Of a DNA stretch of 64,000 bases, positions 8,498 through 17,178 are shown in pieces (positions within the stretch are counted from its first letter, which is position 1; each line of letters opens with the position of its first letter). The notes under the pieces are model-generated. The model worked only from the letters and a program-made list of their open reading frames with translations. It searched no databases and was not told where the DNA came from. The position numbers and the translations under genes are program-made. Source of the stretch: Chloroflexota bacterium (GTDB taxonomy: Bacteria; Chloroflexota; Anaerolineae; Anaerolineales; Anaerolineaceae); assembly GCA_029561345.1 (NCBI GenBank), contig JAKQJC010000007.1, forward strand, positions 220,792 to 284,791, given 5' to 3'.

Positions 8498-9664
8498 ATG
8501 CCCATCATTGAAATCATAACTATTGGAACCGAGCTGCTGCTGGGCGATATTCAGGACACCAATACCCGGTTTTTAACCCGCTCTCTGCGCGATCATGGCG
8601 TTGATATCTACCGCACCATGATGATTGGCGATAACCCTGCCAGAATTACCCTTGCCGTTCAGGAAGCTTTGGGCCGGTCTGATGTGGTTTTAACCACTGG
8701 CGGCCTTGGTCCAACCGTGGATGATCCCACTCGCCAGGCCGTCGCTGACGCCCTGGCTGTTCCCCTTGAATACCACCCGGAGCTATGGGAACAAATTATC
8801 CTTCGCTTTAAGCGCTATGGACGCTCTCCGTCTGAGAATAACCGCCGCCAGGCCTATGTTCCCCAGGGTGCAAAAATCATCCCCAATCCGGTCGGCACAG
8901 CCCCTTCATTTATTTGCGAAACTCCTGATGGAAAATCTGTTATTTCATTGCCGGGGGTTCCCCGAGAGATGGAATACCTGTATCAAAATGAGGTGCTGCC
9001 CTACCTTCAGTCTCGCTTTGAACTGAACAGCACCCTGCAAACATGCGTGCTGCATGCTGCCTCCATTGGTGAATCGCGCGTTGATGAGTTGATTGCAGAT
9101 CTGGAAACCCTGTCCAATCCCACCGTCGGCCTGCTGGCGCACCCTGGTCAGACAGATATCCGGGTGGCAGCAAAAGCTGCCACCCGAGAAGATGCCCTGG
9201 CCCTGATTGCTCCGGTCGTGGCGGATATTCGCAGCCGCCTGGGTCAGGCTATTTTCGGACAGGATGATGAAACCCTTGAAGCCATAACAGCCAATGTGAT
9301 CAAAGAATCGGGATTCACCTGTGCTATTCTGGAAGCCGGCCTGGGTGGTCAGTTGATCAGCCTTTTGGCTCGAACAGCAGGCGCTCCAATTCGCAGCGAT
9401 ATCCGCTCCACTTTGGACTCTCCAGCCATTCTGACATCCGAGGTGGCCAGGTTCAAGGAGATTACCGGATCACAGATGGCTTTGGGTGTAAATTTGCAGC
9501 CCGGACAATCGCAGCAGAATTTGACCTTGCATCTGGTTACCCCCCACGGCGTTTATGAAGACAACCGGTCGTACGGCGGTCCACCTGAATACGGCCCAAT
9601 GTGGGCTGCCCGCAGCGGACTCGATTTTATCCGTACCCACATCAAAAAGGAGAGAGAAAACTGA
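8498..9664 (+). CDS. cinA: CinA-family protein with degenerate C-terminal amidase domain
   Basis: A 388-residue CinA-like protein. The N-terminal MoCF-type domain (residues 1-170) is well conserved: IITIGTELLLGDIQDTNTRFL, TTGGLGPTVDDPTRQAVADAL, and a LPGVPREMEYLY motif. A middle KH-like domain follows (about 175-255). The C-terminal region (about 265-388), where NMN deamidase (PncC) activity normally resides, is poorly conserved: the ESCTGG-type catalytic segment reads LEAGLGGQLISLL and lacks the serine and cysteine. In the family, roles in NAD recycling and ADP-ribose pyrophosphatase activity are known. Here only the N-terminal activity looks intact. It ends 1 nt before the next ATG. Confidence 0.85.
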   Translation: MPIIEIITIGTELLLGDIQDTNTRFLTRSLRDHGVDIYRTMMIGDNPARITLAVQEALGRSDVVLTTGGLGPTVDDPTRQAVADALAVPLEYHPELWEQIILRFKRYGRSPSENNRRQAYVPQGAKIIPNPVGTAPSFICETPDGKSVISLPGVPREMEYLYQNEVLPYLQSRFELNSTLQTCVLHAASIGESRVDELIADLETLSNPTVGLLAHPGQTDIRVAAKAATREDALALIAPVVADIRSRLGQAIFGQDDETLEAITANVIKESGFTCAILEAGLGGQLISLLARTAGAPIRSDIRSTLDSPAILTSEVARFKEITGSQMALGVNLQPGQSQQNLTLHLVTPHGVYEDNRSYGGPPEYGPMWAARSGLDFIRTHIKKEREN

Positions 9665-9665
9665 T

Positions 9666-11648
9666 ATGAACCAGGCTGATATCATATTAATCAATGCTCA
9701 TGTTCTGACCATGAACCAGACCTTCCAGCGCTTCAATCCGGGTGCTGTGGCAATCAAAGGCCAGTCTATCGTGGCTGTTGGCTCACAGGGAGATATCATG
9801 GCCTCATGGAACGCTCCAGAAATCATGGATTGTTCAGGGAAAGTGATTATGCCCGGTCTGATCAACGCGCATACCCACGTTCCCATGACCCTGCTTCGCG
9901 GCCTGGCCGATGATTTACGTTTGGACGTATGGTTGATGGGGTATATGATGCCGGTTGAACGGCAGTTCGTCACCCCTGAATTTGTTCGCCTGGGCACCTT
10001 GATTGCTTGCGCAGAAATGATCCGCGGTGGGACCACCTGCTTTGTGGATATGTACTATTTTGAGAAGGAAGTTGCCCGGGCTGCTGCCGAGGCAGGCATG
10101 CGCGCCATCTGCGGCGAATCCATTCTGAAATTCCCGACCCCTGATGCATCCTCTTTTGAAGAATCCCTGGCCTATTCTCAAAGTTTTATCGATGAGTGGA
10201 AAAACCATCCTTTGATTGTGCCGGCGATTGCCCCTCATGCCCCCTATACCTGCACACCTGAAATCCTGCGCCTGAGCACCGCGCTTGCGGTAAAGAACAA
10301 TGTGCCCCTTGTCACCCATCTCTCAGAGACTGCTCTTGAAGTGGAAAACATGCGCTCTGAAACCGGCATGCCTGTCATCCCCTATGTAAAAAAGCAGGGT
10401 ATTTTTGAAGCCAAAGTCATTGCCGCTCACTGTGTTCATATTGATGAAGGAGAAATGCGCACCATGCAAAAGGTGAATGCCGGGGTGGCGCATAACCCTT
10501 CCTCCAATTTGAAACTGGCCTCAGGGATTGCGCCGATTAAGAAAATGAGTGAAGTTGGATTGAATGTCGGCATTGGCACCGATGGCCCGGCTTCCAACAA
10601 TGACCTGGACATGTTTGAGGAAATGCGCCTCACATCCCTTCTTTCAAAAGGCGCGTCAGGCGATCCCACTGTCCTGCCCGCCCGGCAGACCCTTGCCATG
10701 GCTACGCGCATCGGGGCAAAATCCATCCACCTTGATCACATTACAGGCTCGCTGGAGCCCGGGAAACGTGCTGACCTCATTCTTCTGGATGTTTCTCCAC
10801 TGCATAATGCCCCGCAATTCTTCCGCGATCCCAATGGCATCTACGCACAAATTGTTTATGCTGCCAAATCCACCGATGTCAGCGATGTGATGGTCAACGG
10901 CCACTGGCTGATGACTGGCCACCGCTTGACTACTGTAAATGAAGAAGATCTGCTGGCACAGGCGGCTGTCTTTGCCAAAAAGATTGATGCCTTCTTAGCG
11001 GAACGCGAACAATCCATCCTTTCCAAATTGATCGCCATTGGCGGCGCCGCCGAACAGGAAAGCTTCGAGATTCAAATCAAAGTCAAAATCAAAGATTGCG
11101 CCCCTGTTCTCCAGGCTTTGTTCAACCATCCCCAAATTGAAATTCTGCGCCACCGGCATTACCATCAATATGACACCTATTTCTCCTTTGCTGATCCCAA
11201 CCAGGGCCGCTTGCGCTACCGCGAGGATCATCTGATGGATGAAAACCATAAAATCACCTCCACCCGTTCACGCCTCACCCTGATTGGCAACGCCCGTGAA
11301 GGACATTTTCCCCAGGATGTGCTCCTTTCCCGCAGCCGTTACCTGGCCCCGGCTGTTCAAAGCCTGCGTTTTTATCAGGAATATTTCAATCCTTCCCATA
11401 TAGACGAAATCAACAAAGACCGCAACCGCTACCTGGTCAAATATCATGAAACCGAGTTCTTCATCAACATTGATGAAGTTCTCAAACCTTCCCTTGAATA
11501 TTACCTGGAAATCAAAAGCTCAACCTGGTCTCGGAACGACGCCGAGAATAAATCAAAACTGGCGGTTGACTTGATTTCTCTGCTGGGAGCCGACCCTTCT
11601 CAGGCGGTGACCCAGGATTATATCGAGCTGATCCAGCCGAATGCTTAA
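9666..11648 (+). CDS. Amidohydrolase (MtaD/TRZ-ATZ type) fused to a CYTH-like domain
   Basis: A 660-residue protein. Residues 1-440 are a cytosine-deaminase-like amidohydrolase. The metal motif HTH is at 69-71, with further metal or catalytic sites in APHAPYTC, THLSET, AAHCVHIDEGE and the aspartate of GIGTDGPASNN. This is the pattern of S-adenosylhomocysteine / 5'-methylthioadenosine deaminases. Residues 465-660 look like a CYTH (triphosphate tunnel) domain: FEIQIKVKI at the start (the ExExK motif with the second Glu replaced by Gln), QYDTYFSF, LRYRED, RSRLTLIG, FINIDEV and YYLEIKSS. ATG 9666 is chosen because it lies 1 nt after cinA's stop, with AAGGAGAG upstream; the frame is open farther up but overlaps cinA. 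Substrates of both halves are unproven. Confidence 0.85.
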   Translation: MNQADIILINAHVLTMNQTFQRFNPGAVAIKGQSIVAVGSQGDIMASWNAPEIMDCSGKVIMPGLINAHTHVPMTLLRGLADDLRLDVWLMGYMMPVERQFVTPEFVRLGTLIACAEMIRGGTTCFVDMYYFEKEVARAAAEAGMRAICGESILKFPTPDASSFEESLAYSQSFIDEWKNHPLIVPAIAPHAPYTCTPEILRLSTALAVKNNVPLVTHLSETALEVENMRSETGMPVIPYVKKQGIFEAKVIAAHCVHIDEGEMRTMQKVNAGVAHNPSSNLKLASGIAPIKKMSEVGLNVGIGTDGPASNNDLDMFEEMRLTSLLSKGASGDPTVLPARQTLAMATRIGAKSIHLDHITGSLEPGKRADLILLDVSPLHNAPQFFRDPNGIYAQIVYAAKSTDVSDVMVNGHWLMTGHRLTTVNEEDLLAQAAVFAKKIDAFLAEREQSILSKLIAIGGAAEQESFEIQIKVKIKDCAPVLQALFNHPQIEILRHRHYHQYDTYFSFADPNQGRLRYREDHLMDENHKITSTRSRLTLIGNAREGHFPQDVLLSRSRYLAPAVQSLRFYQEYFNPSHIDEINKDRNRYLVKYHETEFFINIDEVLKPSLEYYLEIKSSTWSRNDAENKSKLAVDLISLLGADPSQAVTQDYIELIQPNA

Positions 11649-11708
11649 CAGCCTGATACTTTTACGATATACTTAATCTATTCATCTTTTACGTCATGGA
11701 GATAAGCT

Positions 11709-13286
11709 ATGGCCTTTAAACGCGCTTCAGGCATTATCCTGCATCCCACCAGCCTGCCAGGGCCCGATGGCATTGGCGACCTGGGACCAGAAGCCTACCG
11801 CTGGGTGGATTTTCTGGCCGGGTCTGGGTGCAGCCTCTGGCAGGTTCTTCCCCTTGGCCCCACCGGTTATGGGGATTCGCCTTACCAATGTTTTTCTGCC
11901 TTTGCCGGCAATCCCTATCTGGTCAGCCCCACCATCCTCCTCGATGAAGGCCTGCTCACCCGTGAAGATCTGGCAGACCGCCCGGCTTTTCCCGTTCACA
12001 TGGTCGATTATGGTCCGGTCATCACCTGGAAATTGACCCTTTTGGAACGCGCTTTCAAGCATTTTGAGGAAAACCAGAAAAGCCCCCTACATAAAGAATT
12101 CAAAACCTTCCAGGAAGAAAATGCCGCCTGGCTGCAAGATTTTGCCCTCTTCATGGCCATCAAGGAAGATTTGGGCAGCGGATCCTGGGAAGTCTGGCCG
12201 CTTGAGCTCCGCAGAAGAGACCCCAAAGCATTGAAAGCTTTCATTAAGAAAGATGCCGCAGCCATCACCATTCACATGTTCCGCCAGTTCCTGTTTTTCC
12301 GCCAGTGGAAGGCTTTGAAAGCCTACGCCAATAAGAAGGGTATTTCCATTATTGGCGATATCCCGATTTTCATCGCATTTGATTCTGCCGACGCATGGTC
12401 GCACACAGAATTGTTCCTGATGGATGATGAGGCCCGCCCGACCGTTGTCGCCGGCGTTCCCCCGGATTATTTCTCGCCCACCGGCCAGCTTTGGGGCAAC
12501 CCGCTTTACCGTTGGGATGCACATGAAAAGACAGGATATGCCTGGTGGATTGAACGCTTCAAGGCCACCCTTCAACTGGTGGATATCATTCGTCTTGACC
12601 ATTTCCGCGGCTTTGCCGGCTATTGGGAAATTCCTGCCGGCATGCCCACCGCTGAAATTGGCCAGTGGGTCCAGGGCCCTGGCGCGCCCTTCTTCGAGGC
12701 CATCCTTAAGGCTCTGCCCGGCCTGCCCATCATCGCAGAAGACCTGGGTGAAATCACCGTTGACGTGATTGCCCTGCGAGAAAAATTCGGCTTCCCTGGC
12801 ATGAAAATCTTCCAGTTTGCCTTCGATTCAACCCCTGACGCGCCTTTCTTGCCCCACAATTACCCCCAGAACTGCGTGGCTTACACCGGCACTCACGATA
12901 ATGATACCTCAAAGGGCTGGTACAACAACACCGCCGACCGCGAGAAAGATTTTATCCGCCGTTATCTGGCCCGCTCCGGCGAGGATATCGCCTGGGATAT
13001 GATCCGCGCCGTCTGGAATTCTGTCGCTGTCATGACCCTGGCTCCCATGCAGGATCTGTTGAGCCTCGATACCTCAGCCCGCATGAACTTCCCCGGCCGG
13101 GCAAGCGGTAACTGGAGCTGGCGCATGTGGCCCGAAGCCATGTCAGATGGCCTGAAGATGCGCCTGCGTGAAACCAACTACCTTTACAGCCGGCTGCCCG
13201 ATGCCATGAAAGAACGGCGTGAACCAGCTCCGAAGGTGCTCAACTACGTTCCCTTCAACCATCCTCCGCTGTCCAAGCCTGATTAG
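11709..13286 (+). CDS. malQ: 4-alpha-glucanotransferase (amylomaltase)
   Basis: GH77 disproportionating enzyme that transfers alpha-1,4-glucan segments in glycogen and maltodextrin metabolism. The 525 residues match the family length. The start RASGIILHPTSLPGPDGIGDLG and GDSPYQCFSAFAGNPYL are highly characteristic. The catalytic nucleophile aspartate lies in IIRLDHFRGF, the acid/base glutamate in PIIAEDLGEIT, and the third carboxylate in YTGTHDNDTSKGW. RBS ATGGAGAT lies upstream of the ATG. It converges with the EamA transporter gene, leaving only 16 nt, with no clear hairpin between them. The nearby polyphosphate glucokinase (20758) could use the glucose this enzyme releases. Confidence 0.97.
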   Translation: MAFKRASGIILHPTSLPGPDGIGDLGPEAYRWVDFLAGSGCSLWQVLPLGPTGYGDSPYQCFSAFAGNPYLVSPTILLDEGLLTREDLADRPAFPVHMVDYGPVITWKLTLLERAFKHFEENQKSPLHKEFKTFQEENAAWLQDFALFMAIKEDLGSGSWEVWPLELRRRDPKALKAFIKKDAAAITIHMFRQFLFFRQWKALKAYANKKGISIIGDIPIFIAFDSADAWSHTELFLMDDEARPTVVAGVPPDYFSPTGQLWGNPLYRWDAHEKTGYAWWIERFKATLQLVDIIRLDHFRGFAGYWEIPAGMPTAEIGQWVQGPGAPFFEAILKALPGLPIIAEDLGEITVDVIALREKFGFPGMKIFQFAFDSTPDAPFLPHNYPQNCVAYTGTHDNDTSKGWYNNTADREKDFIRRYLARSGEDIAWDMIRAVWNSVAVMTLAPMQDLLSLDTSARMNFPGRASGNWSWRMWPEAMSDGLKMRLRETNYLYSRLPDAMKERREPAPKVLNYVPFNHPPLSKPD

Positions 13287-13302
13287 CCCATATTAATCCA
13301 GG

Positions 13303-14235
13303 CTATTGGCGCGGTTCTGATCTGGAGGAAAGAATAATTCCAGCCAGGATCAGGACCGCGCCAGCGATTTTAATCAAACCAGGGAATTCCCCAAAGAAGA
13401 ACATCGCCAGAACGGTGCTGCCAATTGGTTCTCCCAGCAAAGCAACCGACACAAAAGCAGCCGAAAGATATTTCAGCGACCAGTTGATCACCGAATGCCC
13501 GGCAGTTTGGGGAACGACCGCCAATAAAACAACCCAGAACAAAAAGGATTGAGAATAACCCGTCAAGACGGCGCCGCTGAAACCAGCCATTCCAATCAAG
13601 ACCAGGGCTGCCACGCCGTAAACGATAAAGGTGTAGCTGATGATGGACAGACCCTGTCGGACTTGCCGCCCAATGACCATATATCCGGCCCCCATGATGG
13701 CGCCGCACAGTGCCAACGCATCTCCCTTAATGGCATTGGCCTTTAACATGGTTTCCCAGTCGAATGGCGCCAGTACGCCATTTTCAAAATGCAAAAGGTC
13801 ACTGCCGCCAATTAATCCAGCACCCAACAAGGCAACGCCTAACCCCAAAGCCAGTTCCCGCTTCAAAGGCTGTTTCAGGATCAAGGTGGTGATCAGAGCC
13901 ACCCACAACGGTGTGGTGGATACAAAGACCACCGAACTGGCCACGGTGCTGAAGGATAAAGACGTGATCCAGCTCGCAAAATGCAAAGCCAGGAAAACCC
14001 CTGAAACCCCCATCCAGGCCCAGTCGGTCCTTTTAACCCTTTTCAATTCCTCTCTTTTTCCCCACACTGCCGGAATCAAAATAATCGCGGCGATGCACAG
14101 GCGGTAGGCGGCAATGGCCAGCGATGGCGCTTCCTGCTGGGCAAAACGAATCATAATGGATGAGGTGGAAACTGCCAAAATGGCGACCAGCAGGGCCAGG
14201 CGGGCAGTCAATACACTTCGATCATCATTCTGCAT
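13303..14235 (-). CDS. EamA/DMT-family transporter
   Basis: A 310-residue integral membrane protein with ten predicted helices in two EamA repeats, the drug/metabolite transporter architecture. The first repeat begins at ALLVAILAVSTSSIMIRFAQ and contains ASWITSLSFSTVASSVVFVSTTPLWVALI. The second contains CGAIMGAGYMVIGRQV and the closing GEPIGSTVLAMFFFGEFP. The substrate cannot be read from sequence; relatives export amino acids, nucleosides or drugs. It ends near the convergent malQ. No Shine-Dalgarno sequence is obvious in front of the ATG. Confidence 0.9.
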   Translation of the reverse strand: MQNDDRSVLTARLALLVAILAVSTSSIMIRFAQQEAPSLAIAAYRLCIAAIILIPAVWGKREELKRVKRTDWAWMGVSGVFLALHFASWITSLSFSTVASSVVFVSTTPLWVALITTLILKQPLKRELALGLGVALLGAGLIGGSDLLHFENGVLAPFDWETMLKANAIKGDALALCGAIMGAGYMVIGRQVRQGLSIISYTFIVYGVAALVLIGMAGFSGAVLTGYSQSFLFWVVLLAVVPQTAGHSVINWSLKYLSAAFVSVALLGEPIGSTVLAMFFFGEFPGLIKIAGAVLILAGIILSSRSEPRQ

Positions 14236-14259
14236 AGAGAAAAATCAGATCCTCGTCCT

Positions 14260-14291
14260 AAAAATGATGAACCCGGCTGCATACCGGGTTC
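14260..14291 (-). terminator. Rho-independent terminator after the cyclase-family gene
   Basis: On the minus strand GAACCCGG and CCGGGTTC (8 bp, 7-nt loop) are followed by ATCATTTTTA, starting 13 nt past the stop of the cyclase gene. Confidence 0.7.
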
Positions 14292-14303
14292 AAGAAGCTA
14301 AAT

Positions 14304-14939
14304 TCACATTTCAATCAAAACCGTTCGCGCAGGCGCGCCTTCAGCGTCTGTCAACTTCATCGGCAGGCAGCAGAGCATATATTTGCCAGCCTTGATCCCT
14401 GTCAGGTCCAAACCTTCAAGCAGCACCATCCCTGCTCCAAGCAGCACTTCATGGGTGGGTTTGCCGTGGCCAAATGGCGCCACAGAAAGGTAATCGAGCC
14501 CCACCAGTTTAACCTTCTTTTCTGCCAGGAAATGGGAAGCGGTAACATCAATGCCCACAAAGCCCTTCTCAAATTCCAGATGGCTCTTATGCCAGAGGGC
14601 TGAATTGCTGGTTTTGAAAAGCACCCGCTCACAATCCGCCGGCCATTCAATCCCCTTCAAAACCTCCGCGGTGATCAATGTAACTGACTCAGGCAATTCA
14701 ATGACCACAGCCGTGCCCACCAGAACATCCAGAGGCATATTTTCCATTTTCGATCCGTTGGCCAAAAAATGCCACGGTGCATCCACGTGCGTACCTGTGT
14801 GCGCACCCATGGCGATATGAGTCAAATTGGCATCTGCGCCTTCCTCAATTTTTTGGCCCCGGGCAATCACAATCGGAACATCGCCAGGCCAAACGGGCAG
14901 AGCCGCAGAAATCGGTACAGATACATCATGAATTTTCAT
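14304..14939 (-). CDS. Cyclase-family metal-dependent hydrolase (kynurenine-formamidase-like)
   Basis: A 211-residue member of the cyclase / arylformamidase family. The metal-binding motif HTGTHVDAPWHF is present, with DVSVPISAALPVWPGD at the N-terminus and LVGLDYLSVAPFGHG carrying a further aspartate. Known members hydrolyse N-formylkynurenine or isatin; no tryptophan-degradation genes are nearby, so the substrate is open. Two in-frame ATGs exist (14945 and 14939). The second is 9 nt after GGGAG and overlaps the upstream CapA stop as ATGA, so I prefer it. It is the second gene of a two-gene operon. Confidence 0.88.
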   Translation of the reverse strand: MKIHDVSVPISAALPVWPGDVPIVIARGQKIEEGADANLTHIAMGAHTGTHVDAPWHFLANGSKMENMPLDVLVGTAVVIELPESVTLITAEVLKGIEWPADCERVLFKTSNSALWHKSHLEFEKGFVGIDVTASHFLAEKKVKLVGLDYLSVAPFGHGKPTHEVLLGAGMVLLEGLDLTGIKAGKYMLCCLPMKLTDAEGAPARTVLIEM

Positions 14940-16699
14940 TTCCATCCACTCCCTTCAAAGATACGGGTCAAGAAATTGAGGCGTTCGTCATTACGCATCG
15001 GCCGCGGCCGCGCATAATCTTCCAGTTTGGCGGTCAACAACTCCGTGCTGATGTGTTGCCCATTATAGAAAACGTGCATATCAATGAATTCATCGCGGGT
15101 GCCTTCCAGCAAATTCCCGGCATCATCATAAACTTCCATCTGGTCAAAAAACAGGTTCCCCAATCCGAAATGGATGAAACCATCGCTGTAAAATTCCATC
15201 GCTTTAGGGACATGCGACTGGCTGCCGCTGACGATCACAGCGCCCGCGTCCACCATCCGCCGGAAGTCCGTCTTCATCTGACCGGTGGGTTTAACGGTGT
15301 AATCTTCCTGATACTGGAAGGTCACGATGGGTAAATAACCCTGATCCCGCAGACTTTTGACAGCGTCATACATCCAGTTAAAATCGCTGCATGGCGCGGA
15401 TCCAGGCAAATTTTCCTTTGCCCAGGCAAAATCGGGACCGAAGGAATTGCAGCCAATAAAGGCCAAACGGTTGCCATTATGTTCTAGGGTCAGCGGAGTT
15501 CGCGATTTCGCCAGGTCCAGCCCACCGCCAAACATCTTCCAACCGCGCTCCTCATACATTTGAACGGTCAGGGAAGCGGCTTCAGGACCCCAATCCATAT
15601 AATGGTTGCCCGTTAATTCAATGATATTGGCATCCATGTCTTCCAGCAGCTGGATATAACTGGTGGCGCTGCAAAAAGTGACATTCTGCTGGTTGGCGTC
15701 GCCCCTGGGGCAATTCGCCGCAAATGCAATTTCATTGCTGATGTGAGTCAAATCAGCTCCCCGCAGCCAATCCCGCACCGCCTCACCCGGATAAAGCACA
15801 CCCTTATTATCCATCCGATAAGCTGTGGCTCTCACCAGGGCTGTCACGCCAGACATTTCCAGCACAGTGAGTTTCTGAGGGTCACGGTTGGAAACCGGCA
15901 GCAGGCTCGCCGGGTCGCCGCCCGCCGCAGCCAGAATTTCCTGGTAAGCCTGCGGGCTGGCCTGTAAGGCGTAATCGATGGCGAGGGGATAAGTGCTCAA
16001 GTCAAATGTGTTATGGATGGGAGATTGTTCATCGACCTTGAGAACCTTCCAGCGCGGGGCAAGAGAGGTGAAAGGCACAATCGCCCAGGCAGGCCGGCTG
16101 GCCCAGGCATCATCCAGAAGCTGATTTTCGCCCGACAGCAGCACCGCACCTTCCGCGGATTGACCCCAAATGGCAGAAAACGCCTTTTGCGTTTCATCCG
16201 TCATGCGCAAAGGGGTGGCCCAATAGGGGCCTGATTTTTCGCCTCGCCAGGCAGATTGAATATCATTAATGGAAATTCCGTCAACCAGATCAGGAAAGGG
16301 GGCCGCTGCCGCAAAAACCCAACGCGTGGTTTGCACCGTAATCCGGTCAGCCTGATCCGAGGTTGCCGGGCTCAAAAAGAGGGAAGCCTTTGTCACATCA
16401 TCCGTCATTTCCACCCCATCTGGCAGGGCCAAAGCCTGCCGCACATCTGTTGGGATGCTGGGGTCAATCCAGAGGACCAAATCCGGCTTTGGTGTGGCCG
16501 TCGCCGTAGGAGCTGGCGTCGGACTGGGCGCAGGAAGGGTGGGCGTGAATTCAGGCATTGAAATGGGCTGGGTCGCCGCCAGGGTGGCCTGAGGAGCAAT
16601 GGTTTCAGCCGCCGGGCTGGCGCACCCGGCCAGCCCAAAGAGCAATCCGATCAAAAGAATAACTGAGAAAGGGATGATTTTCACGCGTTTGTTAATCAT
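14936..16699 (-). CDS. CapA-family (poly-gamma-glutamate synthesis-like) lipoprotein
   Basis: A 587-residue secreted lipoprotein. The signal peptide ends in the lipobox LAGC, followed by a Pro/Thr-rich linker (TPTLPAPSPTPAPTATATP). Residues about 70-290 are an unassigned domain that resembles a periplasmic-binding fold (DGISINDIQSAWRG segment). The C-terminal half is a CapA metallophosphoesterase-like domain with LTGNHYMDWGPEAA, the IGCNSFGPD segment and SGSQSHVPKAMEFY. CapA relatives act in poly-gamma-glutamate capsule formation, but the other cap genes are absent, so the role is uncertain. The frame is open upstream; ATG 16699 gives a clean signal peptide. It overlaps the cyclase gene by 4 nt. 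Confidence 0.85.
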   Translation of the reverse strand: MINKRVKIIPFSVILLIGLLFGLAGCASPAAETIAPQATLAATQPISMPEFTPTLPAPSPTPAPTATATPKPDLVLWIDPSIPTDVRQALALPDGVEMTDDVTKASLFLSPATSDQADRITVQTTRWVFAAAAPFPDLVDGISINDIQSAWRGEKSGPYWATPLRMTDETQKAFSAIWGQSAEGAVLLSGENQLLDDAWASRPAWAIVPFTSLAPRWKVLKVDEQSPIHNTFDLSTYPLAIDYALQASPQAYQEILAAAGGDPASLLPVSNRDPQKLTVLEMSGVTALVRATAYRMDNKGVLYPGEAVRDWLRGADLTHISNEIAFAANCPRGDANQQNVTFCSATSYIQLLEDMDANIIELTGNHYMDWGPEAASLTVQMYEERGWKMFGGGLDLAKSRTPLTLEHNGNRLAFIGCNSFGPDFAWAKENLPGSAPCSDFNWMYDAVKSLRDQGYLPIVTFQYQEDYTVKPTGQMKTDFRRMVDAGAVIVSGSQSHVPKAMEFYSDGFIHFGLGNLFFDQMEVYDDAGNLLEGTRDEFIDMHVFYNGQHISTELLTAKLEDYARPRPMRNDERLNFLTRIFEGSGWK

Positions 16700-16819
16700 A
16701 AGCGCCGCTGATCCTCTTTGCATTGAAGAAATGAAAACAGAAGCTATTATACCACCGCAACTCACCAATCATCTCGACGGGGTTCCATTTTTTCTCCAAT
16801 CAAACCATTTGGCATGTGG

Positions 16820-16825
16820 TATAAT
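16820..16825 (+). promoter_or_regulatory. Extended -10 promoter of tRNA-Arg
   Basis: TATAAT preceded by TGG (TGnTATAAT). The predicted start is near 16832, about 5 nt before the mature tRNA 5' end. No clear -35 box is visible. Confidence 0.6.
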
Positions 16826-16836
16826 TTCGCGCATCA

Positions 16837-16910
16837 GCCCTCGTAGCTCAATCGGACAGAGTGACAGACTTCGAATCTGGAGGTTGGGAGTTCGAGCCTC
16901 CCCGGGGGCG
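16837..16910 (+). tRNA. tRNA-Arg (anticodon UCG)
   Basis: The cloverleaf folds by eye. The acceptor GCCCTCG pairs with CGGGGGC (one T-G wobble). The D-arm stem is GCTC/GAGT, the anticodon loop CTTCGAA has T at position 33 and anticodon TCG at 34-36, and the T-arm is GGGAG-TTCGAGC-CTCCC. The outermost anticodon-stem pair is an A-G mismatch. CCA is not encoded directly after the discriminator base (CTACCA follows), so the CCA end would be added by the nucleotidyltransferase. It reads CGA codons. Confidence 0.92.
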
Positions 16911-17178
16911 CTACCATTCCCAGGCAAGATCGATCCTTAATTATTCACCCTGTTCACGATTTTCCCCTCATATAGTGATTGTTACGCTTTTCTTATCAGT
17001 CACAGCAGCAATTAACCACCTCAATGCGAATAACTGGTATTCGCCTTTCGGAATGGGTAATTCAGACTTTTATCAGGTCATTTTTATTCTGTTTGGCACC
17101 CTCTCTGAGGAGCTTCTGAATGGCAGATGTGATAGAATGTCCGAGTTTGGATTTGTTTGACAAAACAAGGAGACAATT
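16911..17178 (+). other. Intergenic region between tRNA-Arg and the DUF4438 gene
   Basis: No gene is supported here; the open frames are short and lack a ribosome-binding site. A TGTGATAGAAT stretch around 17128-17138 may be an extended -10, about 40 nt upstream of the next ATG. AAGGAG at about 17167 is the Shine-Dalgarno sequence of the DUF4438 gene. Confidence 0.5.

Noticed and set aside
16861..17160. A 99-codon frame starting inside tRNA-Arg
   Set aside because: It begins within the tRNA anticodon arm, lacks a Shine-Dalgarno sequence and has no motif.
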